64,000 bases of DNA, taken from positions 744,001 through 808,000 of the forward strand of contig CP084614.1 of assembly GCA_025917655.1 (NCBI GenBank), in the 5' to 3' direction. Source of the stretch: Chlorella sorokiniana. Lineage: Eukaryota > Chlorophyta > Trebouxiophyceae > Chlorellales > Chlorellaceae. The notes beneath the pieces are model-generated. The model ran no database searches, was not told the origin of the DNA, and was given only the letters and a program-made list of their open reading frames with translations. Each line of letters starts with the position of its first letter. Position 1 is the first letter of the stretch. Made by a program: the position numbers and the translations under genes. Of this stretch, positions 22,221 to 30,288 are shown one piece after another.

Positions 22221-23187
22221 CTCTCCGCCCTGCCCTTTTCTGGCTGGGGCCCTCCTCTTCTTTGCGGGGCGCTTTCCCACGGCCTCAGCGGCCTTCTTGT
22301 TATTTTTATGCTCGGCCGTGCTGCTTCCACTCCCTTTTGGGCCATGCGATACAGCCTGACTTCTGTTCATCTTTACATGCGCGCTGCTGGGGCTCCTTCC
22401 ATTCTTGCAGGCGGCGGCAGTTGGGCGGCCGGCAGCGGCAGCGGCGATGGCGGCAAGTGCGTGTGTAGTGGCGCGGCGGGTGATGGGCGTTCGCCACCGT
22501 GTGTGGCAACGTGCCGGCGGGGTCCGCCGCCCCCGCCCGGCTTGCCTTGCGGCACCCGCGCCGCCGGTCCCAGCGGGCCGGCAGGCACACCTGCGGAGCG
22601 CGTACATGCCCTTGCTGTCGGTAGTCGTGTGCCCGCCAGCCCTCGGCTTGCCCCGTCCTTGCTCTTTGCATCCATTGGCTGACGGTTCCCAAGCGCTCGG
22701 CTCCTGCGTTGACTTGTCCCTGTTCCCATGGCTCCCTCCAGCACGCTTCCACACTCGATTTCCTCGCCCCTTTCTGAGTGGCTTGCACCTTCCCTTTCCA
22801 TGGCTCCCCTCCTTTTCTTAGCCTGCCCCCTCCTGGACGCCCCCTTCTCCCTGTCCCAGTACGCCCCCCTTTTTTTTTGTCTTGGCCTGGTTGCCTTTGC
22901 GTCTCTTCCGTGGTGGGTTGCTCCATCCTCGCCTCGGGTCTTTCAGTTCTTTGCCTTGCCCTGTTGTGCCGCTGCCTACCCCAGTCTGGCGGTTGCCGGA
23001 ATCTCGCGTTTCATCTGCTTTCACGGCGACATACCGAACACACATACACACACATAACAAAAAGAAAAAAAAATCTGCGTACCACCCCGTGACTGCATGC
23101 CCCATCTTGCTGTCACATGCGCGTTCGCGCTGCTGTTTGGCTGCCTCATCGGTCATGATGCTTCGTGGCTTCGGCCTACCTACGCTT

Positions 23188-23215
23188 CTTGAGATCCCCC
23201 ACGTCTCAAGTGTAA
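23188..23215 (+). promoter_or_regulatory. LINE-A 3'-terminal hairpin and TGTAA poly(A) signal
   Basis: A perfect 7-bp stem, CTTGAGA (23,188-23,194) with TCTCAAG (23,204-23,210), encloses loop TCCCCCACG. It is followed at once by TGTAA (23,211-23,215), GAGCACCCCCTC and the A-tail. The same block ends every A-tailed copy here (1.53, 7.3, 16.55, 18.0, 18.54, 26.43 and 28.08 kb, partly truncated in some). TGTAA is the common green-algal poly(A) signal. That the hairpin is an RT recognition element is an inference. Confidence 0.75.
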
Positions 23216-23222
23216 GAGCACC

Positions 23223-23265
<43 letters not shown>

Positions 23266-23725
23266 GACCTGGGCATGGCTATGCACACTATCGAGATCCA
23301 GGCCGACAGCCAGAGCGCCATCAAGCTGCTAAAGAACCCCGTCTTCTCCATGCGCTCGAAGCACATTGATGTCATCTACCACTTTGCGCGCGAGCGAGTG
23401 ACCCGCAAGGACATCACTTTCAGGTACATCTCCACAGATAAAATGGTGGCTGATGCCCTGACCAAGCCATTGGCCTCGTCCAAGTTCGTTTTCTGCCGCA
23501 CCGCTATGGGCATCGGCGGCACCGACAGCGACAGCAAGTGAACAGCTTTTGCTGGGCACTAGATGATGCAGCTCGACAGTCTGCGTGGGAGTGTTGAAAG
23601 TGGGTTCCTGTGAACCCTCTGTTCAGCCTGCCGACCTGCATGTGCCCTTGTTTGTCATCGTTTGTCGCCATCTGTCCTTGCTTGTCCGCGTCTGTCCTTG
23701 TTTGTCCCGGTCTGTCTCTAGACCT

Positions 23726-23925
23726 TTCTAGAAGCTTCTCGACCCGACTTCTCCAGAACATCCTTGAACATTCCAGAACATTCCAGAAGCTTCCGCGCGC
23801 ATTCCGCTGCATGCTTCCAGAAACTTCCAGAGACTTCCGGAAGCTTCTACACACTTCCGTGCATCCGTTTCCAGATGCTTCTCGATCCTTCTGGAACCTT
23901 CTACAGCCTTCCGTCCAGAAGCTTC
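23726..23925. promoter_or_regulatory. Array of heat-shock elements (nGAAnnTTCn) in the LTR
   Basis: Alternating GAA and TTC blocks recur at exact 5-bp spacing. 23,726-23,738 holds TTC-GAA-TTC. 23,756-23,793 holds eight units in register with one mismatch, six of them perfect (GAA at 766, 776, 786; TTC at 771, 781, 791). 23,815-23,847 holds seven units with one mismatch. Weaker units continue from 23,869 to 23,925. The HSF consensus needs about three units. The array lies 40-240 bp upstream of the TATA box. HSF binding is an inference from the motif. Confidence 0.8.
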
Positions 23926-23966
23926 CAGATCATGCTGTGCATGCTGTGACTTTCTAGCCGGCGGCC

Positions 23967-23974
23967 TATATAAG
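23967..23974 (+). promoter_or_regulatory. TATA box of the Copia LTR
   Basis: TATATAAG within GGCCTATATAAGAGGCC, about 40 bp downstream of the last heat-shock-like motif and ~90 bp before the LTR end. This placement suits an LTR core promoter with transcription starting near 24,000. Confidence 0.7.
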
Positions 23975-24063
23975 AGGCCTGTCGCCCTTGATGGCAACTT
24001 TTCCATCCTTTTATTTTCAGCTGTCTTGCCCACCGGGCTGCTGCCCCTCGTGTAACTTCAACA

Positions 24064-24516
24064 CTGGAGACGACACCCACAGCAGCGAGTCTGAGCCCCA
24101 GCCCCAGCGCGAGGCGGCCCCGGCTTGAGTGGGCCCACGTCGCCGTTCTCGCGGCCCCTACCAGCCCGTGCCCGGCTTGCGTTGGATTCTTCCTTGCCTT
24201 TTCTGACTCTTTCACAGATTTCCTTGCTTTGCATCCTTGTCATCATGCTTTGCGTGCATGGTTGCTTGCCCTCCCGTGTGCTTGCTGCATCGTGCATCTT
24301 CACCTCGGCGCGATGGGGGTGCGCGGGCCCGGGCTTTGACTCCCGTGCGCTGCTGGCCTGATGAGTTCCCCGTTTCGAGGGCCAGCCCGTTCCTGTCTGC
24401 TGGCTCCGGCTGCAGCAGGGATGGGCCCGTTTGCGTCTGAGTTGCATGGGCCCTATGCCCCGTCTGCGAGGGACAGTGATTGTCCCGAAGGCAGACGTTA
24501 AACACGTGTAACATAA
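24064..24516 (+). mobile_element. LINE-T 3' end, right flank of the Copia insertion
   Basis: Begins within the last codons of LINE-T ORF2 (CTGGAGACGACACC...), passes its stop and 3' UTR, and ends in the (TAACA) tail near 24,516. It is most simply the continuation of LINE-T copy 2 (506-1006) displaced by the Copia fossil. About 260 bp of LINE-T between the two is missing, so this link is inferred. Confidence 0.75.
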
Positions 24517-25255
24517 CATTGGTTGCGGGTGGAGACTGGGCGGCGTGAGGGGTTGGACAGGCCCAGCCGGATTTGCCCCCACTGCTCGTTGGGTGCTGTG
24601 GAGGACGAGCATCACATGGTGTTTGACTGCCCAAAGTATGCCCGCCTGCGTGCCGATTACAGCGAGTCCCTTTTGGGGGTCGGTCAGGGCCCGCCCAGAG
24701 GTCCGTTGGCGGGGCAGGGAACCTTGGCACAGTTCCTTGCGCAGGAATCGGTGGCGGTGGCCAGCTTTGTGCACCATTGCTACCGTCTGTCGTTGGCTGG
24801 AGACGACACCCACAGCAGCGAGTCTGAGCCCCAGCCCCAGCGCGAGGCGACCCCGGCTTGAGTGGGCCCACGTCGCCGTTCTCGCGGCCCCTGCCAGCCC
24901 GTGCCCGGCTTGCGTTGGATTCTTCCTTGCCTTTTCTGACTCTTTCACAGATTTCCTTGCTTTGCATCCTTGTCATCATGCTTTGCGTGCATGGTTGCTT
25001 GCCCTCCCGTGTGCTTGCTGCATCTTGCATCTTCACCTCGTCGCGATGGGGTGCGCGGGCCCGGGCTTTGACTCCCGTGCGCTGCTGGCCTGATGAGATC
25101 CCCGTTTCGAGGGCCAGCCCGTTCCTGTCTGTTGGCTTCGGCTGCAACAGGGATGGGCCCGTTTGCGTCTGAGTTGCATGGGCCCTATGCCCCGTCTGCG
25201 AGGGACAGTGATTGTCCCGAAGGCAGACGTTAATCCAGTGTAACATAACATAACC
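24517..25255 (+). mobile_element. LINE-T copy 3, 5'-truncated
   Basis: Starts straight after the tail of the previous LINE-T, in the C-terminal coding region (GGTTGCGGGTGGAGACTGGG). It includes the zinc-binding motif CPHCSLGAVEDEHHMVFDCP, reaches the stop near 24,861, then the 3' UTR and a (TAACA)n tail ending about 25,252. This is head-to-tail packing like copies 1 and 2. Confidence 0.85.
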
Positions 25256-27567
25256 CCCATCGCGTCGAGGTGAAGATGCAAGATGCAGCAAGCACACGGG
25301 AGGGCAAGCAACCATGCACGCAAAGCATGATGACAAGGATGCAAAGCAAGGAAAACTGTGAAAGAGTCAGAAAAGGCAAGGAAGAATCCAACGCAAGCCG
25401 GGCACGGGCTGGCAGGGGCCGCGAGAACGGCGACGTGGGCCCACTCAAGCCGGGGTCGCTCGCGCTGGGGCTGGGGCTCAGACTCGCTGCTGTGGGTGTC
25501 GTCTCCAGCCAACGACAGACGGTAGCAATGGTGCACAAAGCTGGCCACCGCCACCGATTCCTGCGCAAGGAACTGTGCCAAGGTTCCCTGCCCCGCCAAC
25601 GGACCTCTGGGCGGGCCCTGACCGACCCCCAAAAGGGACTCGCTGTAATCGGCACGCAGGCGGGCATACTTTGGGCAGTCAAACACCATGTGATGCTCGT
25701 CCTCCACAGCACCCAACGAGCAGTGGGGCAAATCCGGCTGGGCCTGTCCAACCCCTCACGCCGCCCAGTCTCCACCCGCAACCAATGACAGCCCGTGCGG
25801 AACCTGGCCAGGCTGGCCATGCGCACACGGCTGTCAACCTCGGTCAGGTACGGTTGCGGGCGACGGCAGTACGTATCACGCGTGAGCCCCCCTCACACTA
25901 GCGCAGTATAACTGCACTTTGGGCTGGGATGGTGCTCCCTGCAGGACGCCCTCGACGTAGGCCTCGTCAGCGAGGCTGCACGCCTCGCCAACATCGACCA
26001 GGCAGGGCTCCCCACCATCAAGGGGACCCAACTCCAGGCTGCGAAGGTATCCTACAACCTGGGTCCCCCACGGCTGGCGGGCGGTGGCCCCACCCGCCCC
26101 GCCGTGTGCCCGCAAAAGGTCTACCTCCTCAAAGAGTGCCCACTTGGTGACGCGCGTATCTGGAAGGCCCACCAGCCTGTTCCAGAAACGAGTCACCATC
26201 TTTCCCCGGTGAGTGGCAAGGGGGTAAAACCCTGCCTCGGCCAGCACCACAGGAGCGGGAGTGCTTTGCGGCAGGCGCCCCATCGCGTGCCGCAAAAATG
26301 AGCGCAAGAGCCGCTCGGAAGCATCCTCCCCACCCCGTGACTGCATGCCCCATCTTGCTGTCACATGCGCGTTCGCGCTGCTGTTTGGCTGCCTCATCGG
26401 TCATGATGCTTCGTGGCTTCGCCTACCTACGCTTCTTGAGATCCCCCACGTCTCAAGTGTAAGAGCACCCCCTCAAAAAAAAAAAAAAAAAAATCCTCCC
26501 CACCCCCTCGCAAGAACTGCGGCGCCCACACCTCGCAGCCATACGACACCACCGGCAGCACCAAAGCCTGGAAAAGCCGCCTTTGCAACCCAAAGTCAGA
26601 CGTGCCAATGTGTGAGAGTTGACGCCGCATGGCGTGCAAGGCCCGTAGGCCCGCCCTGCCCAACTCTGCGCAGGCAAAAGGCCCAAACGCTAGTAGCTGG
26701 TGTAACTACACCCCAAGGTACCTAAAGGAGGGTGCTATGGCCAGCCGCTCCCCCTGGTACGTGAGGCGTGGTGCTGGCCTTGCCGCCACGCGAGAAGAGG
26801 CGGGGAAGACCACCACCTTGGTCTTCTCAACATCAACGGTCAGGCCCCAACGCTCACAGTACCGCTCCAGCACCCCCAGGTGTGCTTGGAGCCCAGCTGC
26901 CGTAACGGACACGAGCAGCAAGTCGTCAGCATACAACAACGGTGGGACCCTGTGACCACGCAGGGCGGGCAGCACAACCCCATCCGCACTCATCACCCAC
27001 TGCTCAAGGTCGTCTAGAAACAAGCCAAACAAAGTGGGGCTCAGCGGGCACCCCTGCTTGACGCCAATGGAGGATTGGAACAAAGGAGTGAGGCCCTCGT
27101 GCGTGCGGACACACATGGGCACATCCCCGTACAATGCCTTCACCGCATCAAGCAACGCCGTGGGCATCCCACGGCGTGCAAGCTTGTCCCAGAGCAACCT
27201 CCTATCCACCAGATCGTACGCTTTCTTGAAATCCACAAAGCAAGTGAACAAGGACGCACCCCGTGCCCGAGCGGATTCAATCAGCGTGCGCAACACGAAA
27301 ATCTGGTCAGCGGTCCGGTGGTCCTTCCGGAACCCTGCTTGGCCTGCAGCTCTCAGGCCTGCCCCCTCCGCCCAGTCCGTGACCCTCTTGTTCACCAAGA
27401 CGGCATATAGCTTTGCCAGCAACGTGCCAACTGCAATGCCCCTGTAGTTGCCAGGCTCCAACGGATCACCGGCCTTGACTATGGGAGTGATAGCACTCAC
27501 CGCAAGGACCGACATCGTCCCAAGGCGACGGCAGGCATTGAAGACAGCGCTATGGCAGGAGCCAATG
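25256..27567 (-). mobile_element. LINE-T copy 4 with reverse transcriptase
   Basis: The longest LINE-T copy. On the minus strand, RT occupies about 27,560-26,700 (GNYRGIAVGTLLAKLYA, GFRKDHRTADQIFVLR, FVDFKKAYDLVDRRLLW, VKQGCPLSPTLFGLF, LLYADDLLLVS). A linker follows (LVLPVVSYGCEVWAPQ), then the zinc-binding end CPHCSLGAVEDEHHMVFDCP near 25,730, the ORF stop near 25,455 and part of the 3' UTR. The tail is missing at 25,256 and the 5' end (endonuclease) is missing at 27,567. A 156-bp LINE-A insertion splits it at 26,337. The RT domain reads open for ~270 codons. Confidence 0.9.
26337..26492 (+). mobile_element. LINE-A insertion (156 bp) in LINE-T
   Basis: The last ~137 bases of LINE-A, from GTGACTGCATGCCCC through hairpin and TGTAA, plus a short A-tail. 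Flanked by the duplication ATCCTCCCCACCCC (26,323-26,336 and 26,493-26,506). Confidence 0.95.
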
Positions 27568-27669
27568 TTATGTTATGTTATGTTATGTTACACTGGTTTA
27601 ACGTCTGCCTTCGGGACAATCACTGTCCCTCGCAGACGGGGCATACGGCCCATGCAACTCTGACGCAAA
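27568..27669 (-). mobile_element. LINE-T tail fragment
   Basis: About 80 bases of LINE-T 3' UTR with a (TGTTA)n run on the plus strand (27,568-27,590) as its tail. It sits between LINE-T copy 4 and a Copia fossil. A severely 5'-truncated insertion, or the end of copy 4 after rearrangement. Confidence 0.75.
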
Positions 27670-28831
27670 AGAATGTCGTCGACGTAGATGAGCAGGTAGA
27701 CTGGTGGATAGGAAAGCTTGATGAAGAGGCTTGGGTCAGCAGTTGACTCGGTGAAGCCCATGGACTCGATTTCGGTCTTCAGGGTGCGATGCCAGGCTCG
27801 AGAAGCTTGCTTGAGTCCATAGAGGGCCTTGTTCAGCTTGCAGGCTTGGTCGTGGTTGCCGTTGTGGTAGCCTGGAGGTTGCTGAATGTAGACGTCTTCG
27901 TCCAGCTTGCCGTTGAGGAAGGCGGTCTTGATGTCCAGCTGGTGAATCTCCAGGTCCAGGTCGGCAGCAATGGCCAACACGGTGCGCAGGGTGGAGTATT
28001 TAGAGACAGGAGCAAATGCTTGGTCGTAGTCGATGCCTTCACGTTGGTGGAACCTCTTGACAACGAGGCGGGCCACGTCTCAAGTGTAAGAGCACCCCCC
28101 CCCACCCCACCCCACCCCACCCCAAAAAAACAAAAAAAAAACGAGGCGGGCCTTGTAGCGCTCCACGTTGCCGTTGGCGTCGCGCTTCAGGCTCGGCTGT
28201 TGCTCCCACGGACTCGGTGTCGCCGGTGTCGTCGGTGTCGATGAGGGAGATGGTCTCTGGCAGGTTGGGCTTGGGCAGGTTGGGCTTGGGCAGGTTGGGC
28301 TTCGGCATGTTGGAGTTGGTCTCATTGAAGGTTACGTCGTGGCTGATGACGATGGAGCCGTTGTCGAGCAGGATCTTGTGGCCTTTGGTGTTGGTGGGGT
28401 AGCCGATGAAGCGGCCGGGCTCGCTGACGGCGTCGAGCTTGGAGCGCAGCGCTGTCGGAATGTGGGCGTAGGCACGGGCGCCAAAGATGCGCAGGTGGGA
28501 GAGGTCGGGCTTGGTGCCGTGTAGCATCTCGAAGGGGGTGACGTCTTGGGCAGATGTTGGAGAACGGTTACGCAGGTAGTTGGCGGTGGCGATGGCTTTC
28601 GCCCAAAAGGTGCTTGGGCAGGTTGTACTCGGCCAGCCTTGTCCAGCAGGGTGCGGTTGAGACGCTCGGCCTTGCCGTTTTGCTGGGGCGTGAGGAGACG
28701 GTGGTTTCTGACTGGATGCCCTTGGACTTGTAGAAGGTGTCCAGGTCGTTGTTGATGAACTCGCCGCCGTTGTCGGAGCGGATGCGCTTGACGGTGTGGC
28801 CGGTCTGACGCTCCAGTAGGTGGTACATCAG
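27670..28831 (-). mobile_element. Ty1/Copia fossil 2 (integrase end and RT)
   Basis: Minus-strand remnant of a second Copia element, distinct in sequence from fossil 1. It covers part of the integrase core with its C-terminal extension and then the front half of the reverse transcriptase. No LTR or gag is visible, both ends stop abruptly in LINE-T sequence, and it contains a LINE-A micro-insertion. It is broken by at least that insertion and by loss of both ends. Confidence 0.8.
28075..28139 (+). mobile_element. LINE-A micro-insertion with CCCCA-repeat tail
   Basis: Starts inside the LINE-A hairpin loop (ACGTCTCAAG), has TGTAA and GAGCAC, then an expanded run of C and CCCCA units followed by A7CA10. 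The duplication AACGAGGCGGGCC flanks it (28,062-28,074 and 28,140-28,152). Only ~20 bases of true element sequence were copied. Confidence 0.9.
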
Positions 28832-29103
28832 CTACACGCGTTTGGGCCTTTTGCCTGCGCAGAGTTGGGCAGGGCGGGCCTGCGGGCATTGCACGCCATG
28901 TGGCGCAAGCTCTCACACATTAGCACGTCTGACTTTGGGTTGCAAAGGAGGCTTTTCCAGGCTTTGGTGCTGCCTGTGGTGTCGTACGGCTGCGAGGTGT
29001 GGGCGCCACAGTTCTTGCGAGGGGAGGGGAGAATGCTTCCGAGCGGCTCTTGCTGTTTGCTGGCTTCTGCTACAGCAAGGGTGGGCCCGTTTGCGTCTGA
29101 GCT
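28832..29103 (+). mobile_element. LINE-T fragment (linker region plus 3' UTR piece)
   Basis: Plus-strand LINE-T linker downstream of RT (contains LVLPVVSYGCEVWAP), joined near 29,040 to a short piece resembling the LINE-T 3' UTR (GGGCCCGTTTGCGTCTGAG). The join is not collinear with other copies, so the fragment is rearranged. Confidence 0.75.
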
Positions 29104-29825
29104 GCATGTTACACAAAACCCTGCCTCGGCCAAAACCACAGGAGCGGGGGTGCTTTGGGGCAGGCGCCCCATCGCATGCCGCAAGAACGAAGCAAAATGC
29201 AGCAAGCACACGGGATGGCAAGCATCCATGCACGCAAAGCTCGATGGCAAGGATGCAACGCAAGGCAAAATGTGAAAGAGTCAGAAAAGGCAAGGAAAAC
29301 TGCAACCCAAGCGGGCATGGGCTGGCAGGGGCCGCGAGAACGGCGACGCAGGCCCACTCAAGCTGGGGTCGCCTCGCGCTGGGCCGGGGGGGGGGGGGCA
29401 CAGACTCGCTGCTGTGGGTGTCATCTCCAGCCGACGACAGACGGTAGCAATGGTGCACAGAACAGGCCACTGCCACCGGATCCTGCTCAAGGAATTGTGC
29501 CAAGGTTCCATGCCTCCCCCCCCCAAAAAAAAAGGTTCCATGCCTCGCCAACGGACCGTTGGGCGGACCCTAACCGACCCCCAAAAGGGACTCACTGTAA
29601 TCGGACCGCAGGCGGGCATACTTTGGGCAGTCAAACACCATGTGATGCTCGTCCTCCACAGCACCCAACGAGCAGTGGGGGCAGGTCCGGCTGGGCCTGT
29701 CCAACCCCTCACGCCTCCCGGTCTCCACCCGCAACCAACGAACCTCGGTCAGGTACGGTTGCGGGCGACGGGAGTACGTGTCACGTGTGAGCCCCCACCT
29801 CACACTAGAGCAGTATTACCCTAAA
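29104..29825 (-). mobile_element. LINE-T, rearranged minus-strand pieces
   Basis: The main piece (about 29,193-29,825) runs on the minus strand from the zinc-binding C-terminus (CPHCSLGAVEDEHHMVF near 29,690) through the ORF stop into a truncated 3' UTR. A separate ~85-bp minus-strand piece of the RT-to-C-terminus linker lies left of it (29,104-29,190). A 16-bp retrotransposition scar occurs at 29,516 and a long G-run at 29,387-29,397. Confidence 0.75.
29516..29531. mobile_element. 16-bp insertion scar (C9A7) with target-site duplication
   Basis: Nine Cs and about seven As stand between two copies of AAGGTTCCATGCCT (29,502-29,515 and 29,532-29,545). The uninterrupted LINE-T sequence at 25.58 kb has one copy. 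C-run plus A-run is how LINE-A ends, so this is probably an almost empty LINE-A insertion. Confidence 0.75.
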
Positions 29826-29927
29826 CAAGTGTAACATAACATAACATAACATTTTGGCCCAATGCGCCGTCCGCAGGGGACAGTGATTGTCCCGACGGCA
29901 GACGTTAAACAGGTGTAACATAACAGA
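29826..29927 (+). mobile_element. LINE-T tail fragments
   Basis: (TAACA)n at 29,830-29,852, then ~60 bases of diverged LINE-T 3' UTR end and a second (TAACA) tail ending about 29,927. This is the last repeat-derived sequence before unique host DNA. Confidence 0.75.
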
Positions 29928-30288
29928 TCTCCATCGGTGTTCGCAGCTTGTTCCTTTGGCACATGTTCTGCACAATCTCATTAATTTGCTTAGAATTCTA
30001 GCCCTCATCACTTTGTAACGATGATTGATCTTGATAGGAGCAAAACAAATGACGATATGTATATGGGTTGAACTCTCTGAAGTCATTCTAGGTCAGGGCT
30101 TGTTGCAGACAAGGAGCGTCTGCTGTACGTTCGTGTGAAGCCAAGGCGATACAGGTTCGTGTATATCGCATCGGGCTGTCCTATGCCTACTGATGGCATT
30201 ACTGCGCTGCTGCTTTCCCCACTAAGAGCCTTCTCCATCGCTGACATTGAAGGGTTGCGCATCCGCGCTGTGGTGCTGACTGGCACGC
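29928..30288. other. Unique sequence between repeat cluster and apyrase gene
   Basis: No repeat copies and no gene I can support. It would contain the 3' UTR of the minus-strand apyrase gene. A 68-codon open stretch on the plus strand (30,093-30,296) lacks a start codon and resembles nothing I know. AT content is higher in the first 150 bases. Confidence 0.5.

Larger units (their letters stand above)
17434..23261 (+). mobile_element. LINE-A copy B, full 5' and 3' ends but internally deleted
   Basis: This LINE-A is inserted in the Copia fossil with a clear 14-bp duplication GAACGACCTGGGCA (17,420-17,433 and 23,262-23,275). It begins GGAGGCC(GTT)n and continues with a 5' leader, ORF1 (ATG 17,899), ORF2 (ATG 20,167), a long-subtype 3' UTR (about 22,221-23,226) and a ~34-base poly(A). 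Two smaller LINE-A insertions lie inside it (17,979 and 18,501). ORF2 jumps from the end of the endonuclease/linker to the C-terminal region near 21,320, deleting ~2.86 kb including all of RT. Confidence 0.95.
23262..24063 (+). mobile_element. Ty1/Copia fossil 1, right piece (RNase H end and 3' LTR)
   Basis: The last part of the Copia pol region, a short non-coding stretch with a purine-rich patch (TGCGTGGGAG) in the polypurine-tract position, and the 3' LTR. Immediately right of the LTR is LINE-T sequence, so the element integrated into a LINE-T copy. With no 5' LTR in the window its age cannot be dated by LTR comparison. It is younger than that LINE-T copy and older than LINE-A copies B and C. 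Confidence 0.85.
23592..24063 (+). repeat. Copia 3' LTR (472 bp)
   Basis: Bounded by TGTTGAA at the left and its inverted complement TTCAACA at the right, i.e. the usual TG...CA ends with 7-bp terminal inverted repeats. Left third: pyrimidine/TTTGTC-rich degenerate short repeats (about 23,640-23,718). Middle: a dense heat-shock-element-like array (23,726-23,925). Right: a TATA box (23,967) and a short presumed R/U5. The LTR itself looks whole. Confidence 0.88.

Noticed and set aside
22218-23092. Spliced intron as the cause of the 150-bp 3' UTR difference between LINE-A copies
   Set aside because: The edges do not carry GT-AG or GC-AG ends, so a subfamily indel is more likely.
27568-27590. 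Interstitial telomere repeat at (TGTTA)n, and at the CCCCA run at 28.1 kb
   Set aside because: (TGTTA)n is the LINE-T tail and CCCCA belongs to a LINE-A insert with a target duplication. Neither is the TTTAGGG type expected in green algae.
29387-29397. G-run at 29.39 kb as another retrotransposition scar
   Set aside because: No flanking duplication and no A-run; it looks like simple slippage at GGGGCTGGGG.
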